From CAVQBC01 sp963848415 (GTDB lineage Bacteria; Actinomycetota; Thermoleophilia; Solirubrobacterales; Solirubrobacteraceae): a stretch of 64,000 nucleotides of DNA. The stretch lies in NCBI GenBank assembly GCA_963848415.1, contig CAWKDN010000001.1, positions 124,001 through 188,000 of the forward strand, read 5' to 3'. The notes under the pieces are model-generated. The model had not been told where the DNA came from and made no database searches. It saw only the letters and a program-made list of their open reading frames with translations. Made by a program: the position numbers and the translations under genes. This document shows positions 46,609 through 54,710 of this stretch, one piece after another. The stretch's first letter is position 1. Each line of letters opens with the position of its first letter.

Positions 46609-47031
46609 TCAGCCCGGCGTGTGGCGGCTGCCGGGGAAGCGAGGCAACCCGTCGTCGGGGATCGGCTCCCATGGCGCAGCATCGGCCACGAACTGGCGGA
46701 GGCTCGGCCGGATTCCCGGGTCGGCGTCGAACGCCCCCATCCGAATGCCGATCGGATCGGCGTGGCTCGGGTTACGGCCGAAGAGCGACGAGCCGCAGTC
46801 GCCGCAGAACCACTTCTCGCCGCCGCCGACGGGCTGCCACACACGTAGCCGGTCCTTACCCAGCACGATCCGGAACGTGCCGGCGGCGGGATGCGCGTTG
46901 GCCGCCGCGGCCGCGCCGCTGCGACGCTGGCAGCGCTTGCAGTGGCAGTAGCTCGCGACGAGCAGCGGCTCGGTCACCTCGAAGCGGACGGCACCGCAGT
47001 TGCAGCCACCCGTGAGCGGCAGCGCCGGCAT
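46609..47031 (-). CDS. GFA-family (CENP-V/glutathione-dependent formaldehyde-activating-like) protein
   Basis: A 140-residue zinc-binding protein with Cys clusters TGGCNCGAVRFEV, SYCHCKRCQRRSG and WFCGDCGSSLFGRNP, the complete GFA metal-binding set. The cysteines bind two zinc ions. Despite the name, most members have no demonstrated formaldehyde activity. It has its own ATG (47031) and is convergent with the antiporter remnant. Confidence 0.88.
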   Translation of the reverse strand: MPALPLTGGCNCGAVRFEVTEPLLVASYCHCKRCQRRSGAAAAANAHPAAGTFRIVLGKDRLRVWQPVGGGEKWFCGDCGSSLFGRNPSHADPIGIRMGAFDADPGIRPSLRQFVADAAPWEPIPDDGLPRFPGSRHTPG

Positions 47032-47413
47032 GGCGAGAGGATCTCAGCTTGGTTCGGTGCTGTCTGCTCGGACGGCGCAATTGGCTGAGTGTTCATCGCC
47101 TGGGATTGACAGCGTCAAGACCGGCTCGCGCGGTCCTGTTCAGCGCGTGTCGAGGAAGAGCGCCCCAGCCACTGCGGGTGTCGCCGCTCGCCTAGAGATC
47201 CGCAAACCGGAAGTTGAATCCGACTCAGATCCGGTCCGTGACAGGTGATGCGCTAAGAACAAGGTCATGTCGAGGGCCTGGGAGGCGTTCCTCGGGCGGG
47301 TGGCAGGCAAGGGCGCTGCGGGCCGGCGAGCTTGCGCGAGCAAGTCGCCGGCGGGTTCCATTGCCTGACAGGACCCGCCCGCCAGGGCTTGGCCCTGAGC
47401 GGTCCGCGCCACT
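47032..47413. other. Non-coding gap with strong hairpins
   Basis: 382 bp with no credible gene, visibly less GC-rich than its surroundings in its left half (about 47040-47280). It holds two large hairpins next to the Tad cluster end (listed separately) and a small ACCGGA...TCCGGT pairing at about 47204-47240. I see no tRNA, integrase or repeat that would mark an attachment site. Confidence 0.5.
47322..47379 (-). terminator. Paired hairpins downstream of the Tad cluster
   Basis: The stem 47322-47335 pairs with 47340-47352 (13 bp, one bulge). An overlapping alternative stem pairs 47350-47356 with 47373-47379 (7 bp). The two share bases 47350-47352, so they are mutually exclusive at the base. 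They lie 35-90 nt after the stop of the minus-strand cluster. There is no U-tract. Confidence 0.45.
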
Positions 47414-48820
47414 TCACTTGACGAGCCGCACGATGAGCCCGGCGCCAGGACCACCGGTCAGCGGCTGACCGGCGCCGCTCATCAAGCCGAGGATCTTCGC
47501 GACGTAGGCGCGCGTCTCCGGGTACGGCGGCACGCAGCCGCACGAGCTGACGGCCCCCGGCCCCGCGTTGTAGGCCGCCAGCGCGAGCGGGACCGAGGAG
47601 AACTGGCGCAAGAGGTCACGCATCATGTGCGCCTGGGCGTTGATCGCCTGCTCAGGGTCGAATGGGTTGTCCAGGCCATAGGCACGGGCGGTGCCCGGCA
47701 TGAACTGCGCGATTCCCTGCGCCCCCGCGTGGCTGCGCGCGAACGGGTTGAAGTTGCTCTCCGCGTAGAGCTGCGCGGCCAGCAGCGTCGCCGACACGCT
47801 CCAGCGCTGCGCCGCGCGGTTGATGGTCGGCGCGAACTGCGCCGGCACGAAGCTCGGCAGCGAGCCGGTGCGCTTGCCGTCGCCACCGCCGCCGCTCGCG
47901 CTTGCGCCGGGCGCCCGGTAGGTCGACCGGGCGTTGAGCGTATAGCCGAAATGCCAGGGCTCCCACGAGTACCGCTTGACGAAGTGGAAGCGCCCGGCGT
48001 TGGCGGCGAGCCAGCCGTAGGCGGAGGACGGCCCGAGGTCGAGCTCGGTCCCCATGCGGTGCAGCGACTTGCCCGGCGGGGCGACCCATTTGGGGTCGGG
48101 ATGGCGGGCGAAGAGGATCGCCTGCTCGGCGTCGGAGCGGAACGCGGAGTTGATGACCAGCGCGTGGCCGGCGGATCTCGCCGCCGCCGCCATGCGGTCG
48201 AAGGCGAGCGCGACGTCGGGGCGCATGGGCTTACCCTGGCGGTAGGCGAGGGGGCCGTCGTAGCCGCCGCCCGAGGCGAAGGCCGGTAGGCCGTCCGCGG
48301 CGGGCGGCGCCAGCTCGGCGTCCGCGGAGGCCTCGACCGCGACGGCGCGGCGCGCGCTGCCCGCCTGGACCTCGACCCGCTCGTGCACCTCGACGCGGAG
48401 CTGCACGGGTGCGAACGAGCCGGCATCCGGGAACGCGACGGTGAAGGTCCGGGCGCCGTTCGCCCGCGCGACGCGCTCCGCTGCGGCGCGGCCGAGCGCC
48501 AGGTATCCGGCCTTCTCGAGGTGGTAGGGGTTCGGCTGGTCGCCGAAGGCCGGCGGCTCGAAGAGCCGGGCGAAGGCGGCGTGCATGGCGCGGGCGCCCG
48601 CCAGCGCCGCAAGATCCGCGGAGCGCTGGGCGTCACCCTCGCGACCGACGCCGCGGGCGACCGCACCGAGCACGAGCGCGCCGACCAGGACGGCGAGCAG
48701 CACGCCGACCAGGAGCACGGCGGCCTGGCCCGAGCTCCCAGCGGCGCGGCCGGCGACGGCGCGGGTCATGGCCGATCCGCCGGCTGGGTGTGGCACCCCG
48801 CGGCGGTAAGCGCGCCTCAT
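47414..48820 (-). CDS. TadE/G-like anchor fused to M15 carboxypeptidase and lytic transglycosylase
   Basis: Three modules in one 468-residue chain. Residues 29-100 are a TadE/TadG-type helix and pilin-like start (GQAAVLLVGVLLAVLVGALV, RSADLAALAGARAMH). Residues 170-295 are a VanY/M15 D-Ala-D-Ala carboxypeptidase with zinc motifs SLHRMGTELDLG and EPWHFGYTL. Residues 330-450 are an SLT lytic transglycosylase with AAQLYAESNFNPFARSHAGA (catalytic Glu), QGIAQFMPGTARAYG and LALAAYNAGPG. It thus cuts both peptide and glycan bonds of peptidoglycan. ATG 48820 overlaps the upstream stop (ATGA); ATG 48769 is an alternative. It is last in a TadE-like pilin cluster. Confidence 0.85.
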   Translation of the reverse strand: MRRAYRRGVPHPAGGSAMTRAVAGRAAGSSGQAAVLLVGVLLAVLVGALVLGAVARGVGREGDAQRSADLAALAGARAMHAAFARLFEPPAFGDQPNPYHLEKAGYLALGRAAAERVARANGARTFTVAFPDAGSFAPVQLRVEVHERVEVQAGSARRAVAVEASADAELAPPAADGLPAFASGGGYDGPLAYRQGKPMRPDVALAFDRMAAAARSAGHALVINSAFRSDAEQAILFARHPDPKWVAPPGKSLHRMGTELDLGPSSAYGWLAANAGRFHFVKRYSWEPWHFGYTLNARSTYRAPGASASGGGGDGKRTGSLPSFVPAQFAPTINRAAQRWSVSATLLAAQLYAESNFNPFARSHAGAQGIAQFMPGTARAYGLDNPFDPEQAINAQAHMMRDLLRQFSSVPLALAAYNAGPGAVSSCGCVPPYPETRAYVAKILGLMSGAGQPLTGGPGAGLIVRLVK

Positions 48821-49565
48821 GTCCGGTCCCTCAGCAACGTGGCCAACGGCGCGTCCGGGTGGCGGAGGCGGCCGCGTCCGGCGAGGGCGAGCCGTCGGGC
48901 GGCGCCGGTGGGCGGCTCGAGCACCACGACGGGCGGCTCGCCGGACGCGAGATCCTCCCGGGCGAGCTCGGCGATTGGCGCTTCCGCCGGCGTGGCGGCG
49001 ACGACGACGAGGTCGGGCTCGCGCAGCAGGGGCTCGAGGGCGGCGGGGCGGGGACCGGCGACGGCGATCGTCATCGGGACGTCGAGGCTCGCGGCCCGCT
49101 CGGCCGCCGCCACGGCGTGCGCGACGTCGGCCGGGAGGTCGACCCAGGCGAGGCGCCCGCGGCCGCGGGCCTCGAGGCCGCAGGCGGCCAGGCGCTCGGA
49201 CAATCGACGGGCCGCCCGAGTGGCGGGCGCCGAGCCGCGGGGCGACGCAGGCGCGCTCTCGGCGCGCGGGACGGGCGCAGGGTCAGCTGCGCTCCATCCG
49301 GCGATCGGCTCCCAGGCGGCGTCTCCGGGCGCGGCACGGTCGTGGTCTGCGTCCGTCCAGACCGCGACGATCGCCGCGGGCCACTGGTCCGGCCTGCGCA
49401 GCTCTCCGGCGACGGCTGCCGCGAGGGCCGGCGCTGTTCGCCGCGTCCCGAGGACGACAGCCCGCGGCGCGTAGAGCCGCTCGCGCGAGCGACGGCGACA
49501 GGCGCGGGCCGGGGCGCCGCCGGGGCGACGAACAGCGAGGCGGCACGGGCGAGGAGGTCGCTCAC
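48817..49565 (-). CDS. Tad-cluster protein of unknown function (frameshifted)
   Basis: Not recognised. GTG 49565 overlaps the TadE stop (GTGA); one extra base near 49485 shifts the frame after VAVAR. Repaired, it is about 248 residues: a Pro/Ala-rich start, VVLGTRRTAPALAAAVAGEL with WPAAIVAVWTD, a linker of Ser/Ala/Pro, then VDLPADVAHAVAAAERAASL, VPMTIAVAGPRPAALEPLL and LVVVAATPAEAPIAELARED. The alternating strand-helix pattern with several hydrophobic strands suggests an alpha/beta fold with two similar halves, perhaps nucleotide-binding, but no P-loop is seen. No signal peptide. It sits between TadE and the hydrolase fusion. Confidence 0.6.
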
Positions 49566-50017
49566 GGCGCGGGCTCCGGGCCGGCGGCGGCAGCCGCCCG
49601 GGCTTCGAGGGCGGCGTTGAGGCGCGCGATCGGCCCGCGCGGGCGGACGGTGACTTCGACGCGCCGCTGCGCGACCTCGATCTCGGCGCCCGCGCCGTCG
49701 TCGGGCAGCGCCGCGCGGGCGGCGGCGCGCGGATCGCGGTCCTGCAGCAGCGCGACGGCCCCCGCCTCGGCCGCCTGGGAGGCGAGCTCGCGCGCCGACG
49801 CCGCAGAGACCACGCTGAAGAGCGCGAAGCCGAGCACGACCATGAGCGGAAGGAAGGCGACGAGCTCGACCGACGCCTGACCGGCCTCGCCGGCGCCAGA
49901 GCGGGCGCTCGGCGGGAGTGGGCTGACCATCGCCGCGGCGCTCGGCCGGGGTGGCCCGACCGTCGCTGCGGCGCGAGGCGGGCGCGAGCGGCCGGCGAGC
50001 GGAACAGGACGCGTCAT
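49562..50017 (-). CDS. TadE-like minor pilin
   Basis: A 151-residue protein with a long basic leader, then the TadE helix GQASVELVAFLPLMVVLGFA preceded by a Gly that could be a prepilin peptidase site, and a short outer domain (RELASQAAEAGAVALLQDRD, VEVTVRPRGPI). It forms an ATGA overlap with the other TadE-like gene. No prepilin peptidase or TadA ATPase gene is in the window. Confidence 0.82.
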   Translation of the reverse strand: MTRPVPLAGRSRPPRAAATVGPPRPSAAAMVSPLPPSARSGAGEAGQASVELVAFLPLMVVLGFALFSVVSAASARELASQAAEAGAVALLQDRDPRAAARAALPDDGAGAEIEVAQRRVEVTVRPRGPIARLNAALEARAAAAAGPEPAP

Positions 50018-50457
50018 CGCTGCGGCTCGAAGTGCGCGTGCGCCGAGGCGTCCCCCAGCCGGTAGAGCCCGAGGATCGCGGGGATGCGGACGGCGACCCG
50101 GACCGTGCCGTCGTCCTCCGATCCGACCCGCAGGTCGCCCCGCAGCTCAGCCGGCAGGCGGGCGCGGGCCGCGGCGCGGGCGTCCAGCCCGATCGCGTGG
50201 GCGCGCGCCGCCGTCCGGGCGGCGGCGTGGACCGCCCAGACGGCGTGGCCCGCGATGACGAGCTGCCACGCGAGCGCGCACAGCGCGACCAGGAGTGGCA
50301 GGAGAGCGACGAGCTCGACCGCGGCCTGGCCGGCGTCCGCACGCGACCGGCGGCTCGGCGATCGGCCGGCGACGACCGGGGGCGACTCCGCCAGGCGACT
50401 CGCGGGGCGGTCGGCGAGCGGGGCCCGCGGAGCGGGACGGAGGGAGCGGATGGGCAC
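50014..50457 (-). CDS. TadE-like minor pilin
   Basis: A 147-residue paralogue of the next gene: basic leader, GQAAVELVALLPLLVALCALA helix with AVWAVHAAARTAARAHAIG, then an outer domain ending ILGLYRLGDASAHAHFEPQR. First gene of the four-gene cluster. It may begin at another upstream start; the ATG at 50457 is consistent with the length. Confidence 0.82.
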   Translation of the reverse strand: MPIRSLRPAPRAPLADRPASRLAESPPVVAGRSPSRRSRADAGQAAVELVALLPLLVALCALAWQLVIAGHAVWAVHAAARTAARAHAIGLDARAAARARLPAELRGDLRVGSEDDGTVRVAVRIPAILGLYRLGDASAHAHFEPQR

Positions 50458-50655
50458 CTGGCCAGGCTCCCGCGTGGCGCGTCACGGAACTAGACGCAGC
50501 GGTTGCGACTTGCGCGCGAGGGTGTGACGAATGTGCGGAGAGCGACCCGCGGGGGGCGAGGAGGGCCCGCGGACGTGCGGAGAGGGCCCCACGGGAGCCG
50601 GGAGGGCGTGCGGACGTGCGGCGAGGGCGACGCCGATGTCAGCGAGGCGGCGGCG
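50458..50655. repeat. Upstream region with imperfect G-rich repeats
   Basis: 198 bp between the TadE gene and the membrane protein gene. Units resembling GTGCGGAGAG(C/G)G and GCGGACGTGCGG recur at about 50531-50640, giving an imperfect direct-repeat tract on the plus strand. No promoter is obvious; the tract could hold regulator sites for the Tad cluster. Confidence 0.45.
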
Positions 50656-51024
50656 CTAGTACGCGCGCCAGGCGCGGTAGACCTGCACCAGCGCCCACAT
50701 CGCCAGGCCGAGCAGGCAGAACCACAGCAGGATGAACAGACCGCCCGCGTCGAGCATCCGCCGCGTCGCCACGAGCGTGATCGTCAGCAGCCCGAGCGCC
50801 CCGTAGAGCATGATCCGGACCCGCTCGTCGAGGCCGTACAGGGTCGAGCGGTTCTCCATGTACATCCGGTAGCCGAAGAACATGATCCCGCCGACGAAGA
50901 TGATCGTGAGCAGGCCGGAGACCAGGTTCGCCCCTGTGTCGCCGCCCGGCAGCTGCCAGACCGCCACCGCGAGCACGACGATGATCGCGATGTTGCGCAG
51001 GTTCGTGGTGCGGTCGGGACCCAC
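50656..51024 (-). CDS. Conserved-looking four-helix membrane protein
   Basis: A 122-residue membrane protein with four segments: NIAIIVVLAVAVWQL, LVSGLLTIIFVGGIMFFGYR, VRIMLYGALGLLTITLVA and GLFILLWFCLLGLAMWALVQ. Not assigned to a family. GTG 51024 lies 6 nt after a TATCCT -10. It follows the response regulator on the same strand. Confidence 0.7.
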   Translation of the reverse strand: MGPDRTTNLRNIAIIVVLAVAVWQLPGGDTGANLVSGLLTIIFVGGIMFFGYRMYMENRSTLYGLDERVRIMLYGALGLLTITLVATRRMLDAGGLFILLWFCLLGLAMWALVQVYRAWRAY

Positions 51025-51030
51025 GCCTGC

Positions 51031-51036
51031 AGGATA
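51031..51036 (-). promoter_or_regulatory. Putative leaderless -10 of the membrane protein gene
   Basis: TATCCT on minus, 6 nt before GTG 51024. No -35 seen. Confidence 0.4.
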
Positions 51037-51052
51037 GTCGGCCGGATGCCGG

Positions 51053-51973
51053 CTAGTGCCGGGAAGCGGCGGGAAGCGCCCGCCGCTCGGCCGGCTCGGC
51101 GCGCCCGTCCGGCGGCTCGACGCCGGCGATCGGCGGAGCGACCGCGGAGGCGGCCGCGTCGTCCGCCACGCGCGCGCCGCTCAGCGGCGCGCTGCCGATC
51201 TCGTCCACCCCGGCCACGCCCGCGGGCTCAGCCGCGAAGCGGTAGCCGATGCCGAAGTGCGTGTGGATGTAGCGCCACTGCGGTGAAGCGCGCTCGAGCT
51301 TCTGGCGCAGCTTGCGCACGAAGACGTCCACCGAGCGGTCGCCGTGGACCATGGCGTAGCCCCACACCCGCTGGTAGATGTCCTCGCGCTGCATGACGTG
51401 GCCGGCCGCGTCGGCGAGCAGCTGGATGAGCTCGAACTCGCGGCGCGTGAGGTCGACGCTCGCCCCGCCGACGAAGGCCTGGAACTGGTCGGCGCGGATC
51501 TCGACCTCGCCGACCACCACCGGGCCGCTCTCGGCGCGCGCGTCGGCGCGCTTGCGGCGGCGTACGACGGCCTCCACGCGCGCGATCAGCTCTTCCGGGT
51601 GGCAGGGCTTCGTGACCCAGTCATCGGCGCCGAGCCGCAGCCCGCGCACGCGCTGGGCGACCGACGAACGGCCGGTGCAGACGATCACGCCGAGTCCCGG
51701 CAGGCGGGCGCAGAGCTTCTCCAGGTAGGTCCACCCCTGCGGCCCCAGGACCGCCAGGTCGATGACCACGGCGTTGAGGCGCATGGCCACCATCGCGTCG
51801 AGCGGGACCGGGCTGGCCAGCACCCGGAACTGCCAGCCGGCGCCCTCCAGGCGCTTGGAGAGCACCTGCAGGAAGCCGGTGTCGGAGTCCAGCACGGCCA
51901 GCCGGGTCGCCGGCTGGCCCATGGCGCCCGAGCGCCGCTCGGGCCCGTCCAGGGCAGGGGATTGCGCCGTCAT
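51053..51973 (-). CDS. OmpR/PhoB-type response regulator
   Basis: 306 residues: receiver domain at about 20-135 (RLAVLDSDTGFLQVL, NAVVIDLAVLGPQGW with the phospho-Asp, IVCTGRSS, WVTKPCHPEELI), winged helix at about 150-245 (DLTRREFELIQLLADAAG, VMQREDIYQRVWG, DRSVDVFVRKLRQKLE, YIHTHFGIGYRFA), and a 60-residue low-complexity tail. The acidic pair is reduced to DSD but the core residues look intact. No sensor kinase is in the window. It lies downstream of phoU and may regulate phosphate genes. A TATGCT -10 at 51982-51987 sits 8 nt before the ATG. Confidence 0.9.
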   Translation of the reverse strand: MTAQSPALDGPERRSGAMGQPATRLAVLDSDTGFLQVLSKRLEGAGWQFRVLASPVPLDAMVAMRLNAVVIDLAVLGPQGWTYLEKLCARLPGLGVIVCTGRSSVAQRVRGLRLGADDWVTKPCHPEELIARVEAVVRRRKRADARAESGPVVVGEVEIRADQFQAFVGGASVDLTRREFELIQLLADAAGHVMQREDIYQRVWGYAMVHGDRSVDVFVRKLRQKLERASPQWRYIHTHFGIGYRFAAEPAGVAGVDEIGSAPLSGARVADDAAASAVAPPIAGVEPPDGRAEPAERRALPAASRH

Positions 51974-52108
51974 CTCGCCGCAGCATAGGCCAGGACGCCG
52001 TCGTCGTTACCGATCTACCCCTGGCCGTTTACGGGCTGGTCACAGGTCGCGCGAGAAAGCCGCGTCCCCGCGTGAGCGGCCTCGCGCGCACGTGGCGCGC
52101 CGCCGCTG

Positions 52109-52813
52109 CTAGTGCCGGCGGACCGTCGAGGCGTCCGAGAACTCTCGGAAGAGCCCCGTGACCACGAAGGCGACCTGCTCGCCGATGTCGACCGCGTTGT
52201 CGCCGATGCGCTCGAGCGCGCGGGCCACCAGCAGCATGGACATCGCCCACTCGCGCACGTCGGCGTCGTCGCCGATCTGCACCGCGCGCTGGAAGCAGTC
52301 GCGGTTGAGCCGGTTGATCTTCTGGTCCTGGCGCACGAGGTCCTCGGCCACGCCGAGGTCGCGCAGCGCGAAGGCCTGCTTGGCCTGGGAGACCTGCGAG
52401 CGGGCCAGCCGGCCCATCTGGCGGATGTTCTCGGTGATCACGTCGTCGCGCGGCGGCTCGTGCCCCACGATCGGCAGCATCTTGGCGATGTTCACGCACT
52501 GGTCGCCCATGCGCTCGACGTGCTTGATGACGTGCAGCAGCGCCGCGATTATGCGCAGGTCGCCCGCGACCGGGGCCTGCAGCGCCAGCAACGAGAGGAT
52601 CCCCTGGTGGACCTCCAGGAAGCGCCCGTCGATGCGGTCGTCGTCGGCGATCACAAACGCGGCCAGCTCGATGTCCTGGTGCTCCCAGGCCTCCATCGTG
52701 CGATCGAGCGTGGTGATGACCAGATCCAGGGCGCCCATCGCCTGGGCCTCGAGCTTGGTCAGCTCTTCCTGGAAGTGATGACGGGCGGAGGCGGTCACAC
52801 GTCGTTCTGACAA
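52109..52813 (-). CDS. phoU: PhoU phosphate regulator
   Basis: A 234-residue all-helical protein of two PhoU repeats. The metal-binding blocks are VADDDRID-like AFVIADDDRIDG and HVIKHVERMGDQCVNIAK in repeat 1 and LLVARALERIGDNAVDIGEQ in repeat 2. It restrains Pst transport and Pho signalling. It starts with TTG 52813 (or GTG 52798), directly after pstB. Confidence 0.93.
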   Translation of the reverse strand: MSERRVTASARHHFQEELTKLEAQAMGALDLVITTLDRTMEAWEHQDIELAAFVIADDDRIDGRFLEVHQGILSLLALQAPVAGDLRIIAALLHVIKHVERMGDQCVNIAKMLPIVGHEPPRDDVITENIRQMGRLARSQVSQAKQAFALRDLGVAEDLVRQDQKINRLNRDCFQRAVQIGDDADVREWAMSMLLVARALERIGDNAVDIGEQVAFVVTGLFREFSDASTVRRH

Positions 52814-52817
52814 GGCG

Positions 52818-53789
52818 CTACCCCACCTTGCCTGTCACGTAGTCCTCGGTGCGCTTGTCGGACGGGTTGGTGAAGATCTTGTCCGTCTTGTCGAACTCGA
52901 TGACGCGGCCGTAACGGCGCTGCTTGGCGTCGAGCTCGACGGTGAAGTAGGCCGTCTTGTCCGACACGCGCGCCGCCTGCTGCATGTTGTGGGTGACGAT
53001 GACGATCGAGTAGTTCTGCTTGAGCTCGATCATCAGGTCCTCCACGCGGCCGGTGGAGATGGGATCCAGCGCCGAGCACGGTTCGTCCATGAGCAGCACG
53101 TCGGGCTCGATCGCCAGCGCGCGGGCGATGCACAGCCGCTGCTGCTGGCCGCCCGACATCCCGAAGGCGTTGGTCTTCAGGCGGTCCTTGACCTCGTCCC
53201 ACAGCGCGCCGCGGCGCAGCGCCCGCTCGACGATCTCGTCCATGTCGCCCTTCATCCCGACCACCCGTGGGCCGAAGGCGATGTTCTCGTAGATCGACTT
53301 CGGGAAGGGGTTGGGCTTCTGGAAGACCATGCCGATGCGCTTGCGCACTTGCACGGGATCGATCGTCTCGGCGTAGAGGTCCTCGCCGTGATAGACGACC
53401 CGGCCCTCCACGCGCGCGCTCGGGATCAGGTCGTTCATCCGGTTCAGGCAGCGGATGAAGGTCGACTTGCCGCAGCCCGAAGCGCCGATCAGCGCCGTGA
53501 TCTCGCGCCACTGGAGGGGCATCGTGACCTCGGCCACCGCGCGCAGGTCGCCGTAGTAGACGCTCACGTCCTGGACGTCGAAGATCGTCTGGCCCTCGCC
53601 GACCGGGGCCGACGACTTGGTCTCCGTGGCCTCGCCGATCGCCTCGGCGTTGCGCTCGGCGACGGCCTCCTCGGCGGGGCGGGCGTCGCCGTTGGCGTCT
53701 GCCGGGCGGGGTGTCACGAGCCGGGCGTCCGCCGGCGGCGCTTGCTCGTGCGGCGTCGTGCGGTCGTTGGTCTGCGGATCGTCAGCCAT
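52818..53789 (-). CDS. pstB: Phosphate ABC transporter ATPase PstB
   Basis: Energises phosphate import. The ATPase core has Walker A LIGASGCGKSTFIRCLNRMN, signature FGMSGGQQQRLCIARAL, Walker B VLLMDEPCSALDPIS and YSIVIVTHNMQQAARVSD, all diagnostic for PstB. An N-terminal extension of about 70 residues, rich in Pro/Ala/Glu, makes it 323 residues against the usual 250-270. No good internal start exists just before FDVQDVSVYYG, so the extension may be translated. Confidence 0.95.
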   Translation of the reverse strand: MADDPQTNDRTTPHEQAPPADARLVTPRPADANGDARPAEEAVAERNAEAIGEATETKSSAPVGEGQTIFDVQDVSVYYGDLRAVAEVTMPLQWREITALIGASGCGKSTFIRCLNRMNDLIPSARVEGRVVYHGEDLYAETIDPVQVRKRIGMVFQKPNPFPKSIYENIAFGPRVVGMKGDMDEIVERALRRGALWDEVKDRLKTNAFGMSGGQQQRLCIARALAIEPDVLLMDEPCSALDPISTGRVEDLMIELKQNYSIVIVTHNMQQAARVSDKTAYFTVELDAKQRRYGRVIEFDKTDKIFTNPSDKRTEDYVTGKVG

Positions 53790-53798
53790 AGGGCAGTA

Positions 53799-54710
53799 TC
53801 ACCACTTCTGCTCGTAGCGGTTGCGGAGCCAGATCGCGATCGAGTTCATCAGCAGTAGCAGGATCATCAGCACCACGATCGCCGCGGCCGCCAGCGACAC
53901 GAACTCACGGTCCGGATCCTGGGTCCAGACGAAGATCTGGATGGGCAGCGCCGTGAACTGGTCGAACAGGCCGGTCGGGTTGAAGCGCGGCGACGCCGCT
54001 GCGCCGATCACCAGCAGCGGCGCCGTCTCGCCGATCGCCCGCGAGAGCGCGAGGATCACGCCGGTCGCCGTGCCGGCGATCGAGCCCGGCAGGACCTGCT
54101 TCCAGATCGTCTGCCACTGGGTCGCGCCCAGCGCCAGCGAGCCCTCCCGGATGGACGGCGGCACCGCGCGGATCGACTCGCGCGCGACGATGATGACCAC
54201 CGGCAGCACCAGCAGGCTGAGCGTGATGCCGCCCGCCAGTAGGACGTTGCCCATCGAGAGCGGGCCGCGGACGATGAAGGCGAGGCCGAGGATGCCGTAG
54301 ACCACGGAGGGCACGGCGGCGAGGTTCTGGATGTTGACCTCGACCAGGCGGTTGTACCAGCGGTCGCGATCGGCGTACTCCTCGAGGTAGACCGCGGTCG
54401 CGACGCCGAGCGGGATGACCAGCACGGCGCAGATCACCATCAGGTAGAGCGTCCCGAGCAGTGCGGACTCGACGCCCGAGTTCTCGGGGATGATGCGTGA
54501 GGGGAAGCTCGTGAGGAAGTCCCAACTCAGGCGCGGGAAGCCGTCGACGGCGACGTCGTAGAGGATCGCCGCCAGCCCGAGGAAGGCGAGGAAGACGGCG
54601 CCGAACATCGCGCCCCGGAACAGCCCGTCGGAGAAGCGGTCGCGGCCCGACGGGCTCGGGATGACCTCGGTCTGCTGGCGGGCGCGCTCGGCCATCTGCG
54701 CTCCGGTCAT
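53799..54710 (-). CDS. pstA: Phosphate ABC permease PstA
   Basis: A 303-residue permease with six helices; family blocks VATAVYLEEYADRDRWYNRL, NIQNLAAVPSVVYGILGLAF and the EAA loop REGSLALGATQWQTIWKQV. It overlaps the pstC stop by 4 nt. Its end is 9 nt before pstB. Confidence 0.95.
   Translation of the reverse strand: MTGAQMAERARQQTEVIPSPSGRDRFSDGLFRGAMFGAVFLAFLGLAAILYDVAVDGFPRLSWDFLTSFPSRIIPENSGVESALLGTLYLMVICAVLVIPLGVATAVYLEEYADRDRWYNRLVEVNIQNLAAVPSVVYGILGLAFIVRGPLSMGNVLLAGGITLSLLVLPVVIIVARESIRAVPPSIREGSLALGATQWQTIWKQVLPGSIAGTATGVILALSRAIGETAPLLVIGAAASPRFNPTGLFDQFTALPIQIFVWTQDPDREFVSLAAAAIVVLMILLLLMNSIAIWLRNRYEQKW

Noticed and set aside
47204..47240. Possible tRNA fragment or attachment site
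   Set aside because: Only a 6-bp pairing and a loosely T-loop-like string; no acceptor or anticodon stem and no integrase nearby.
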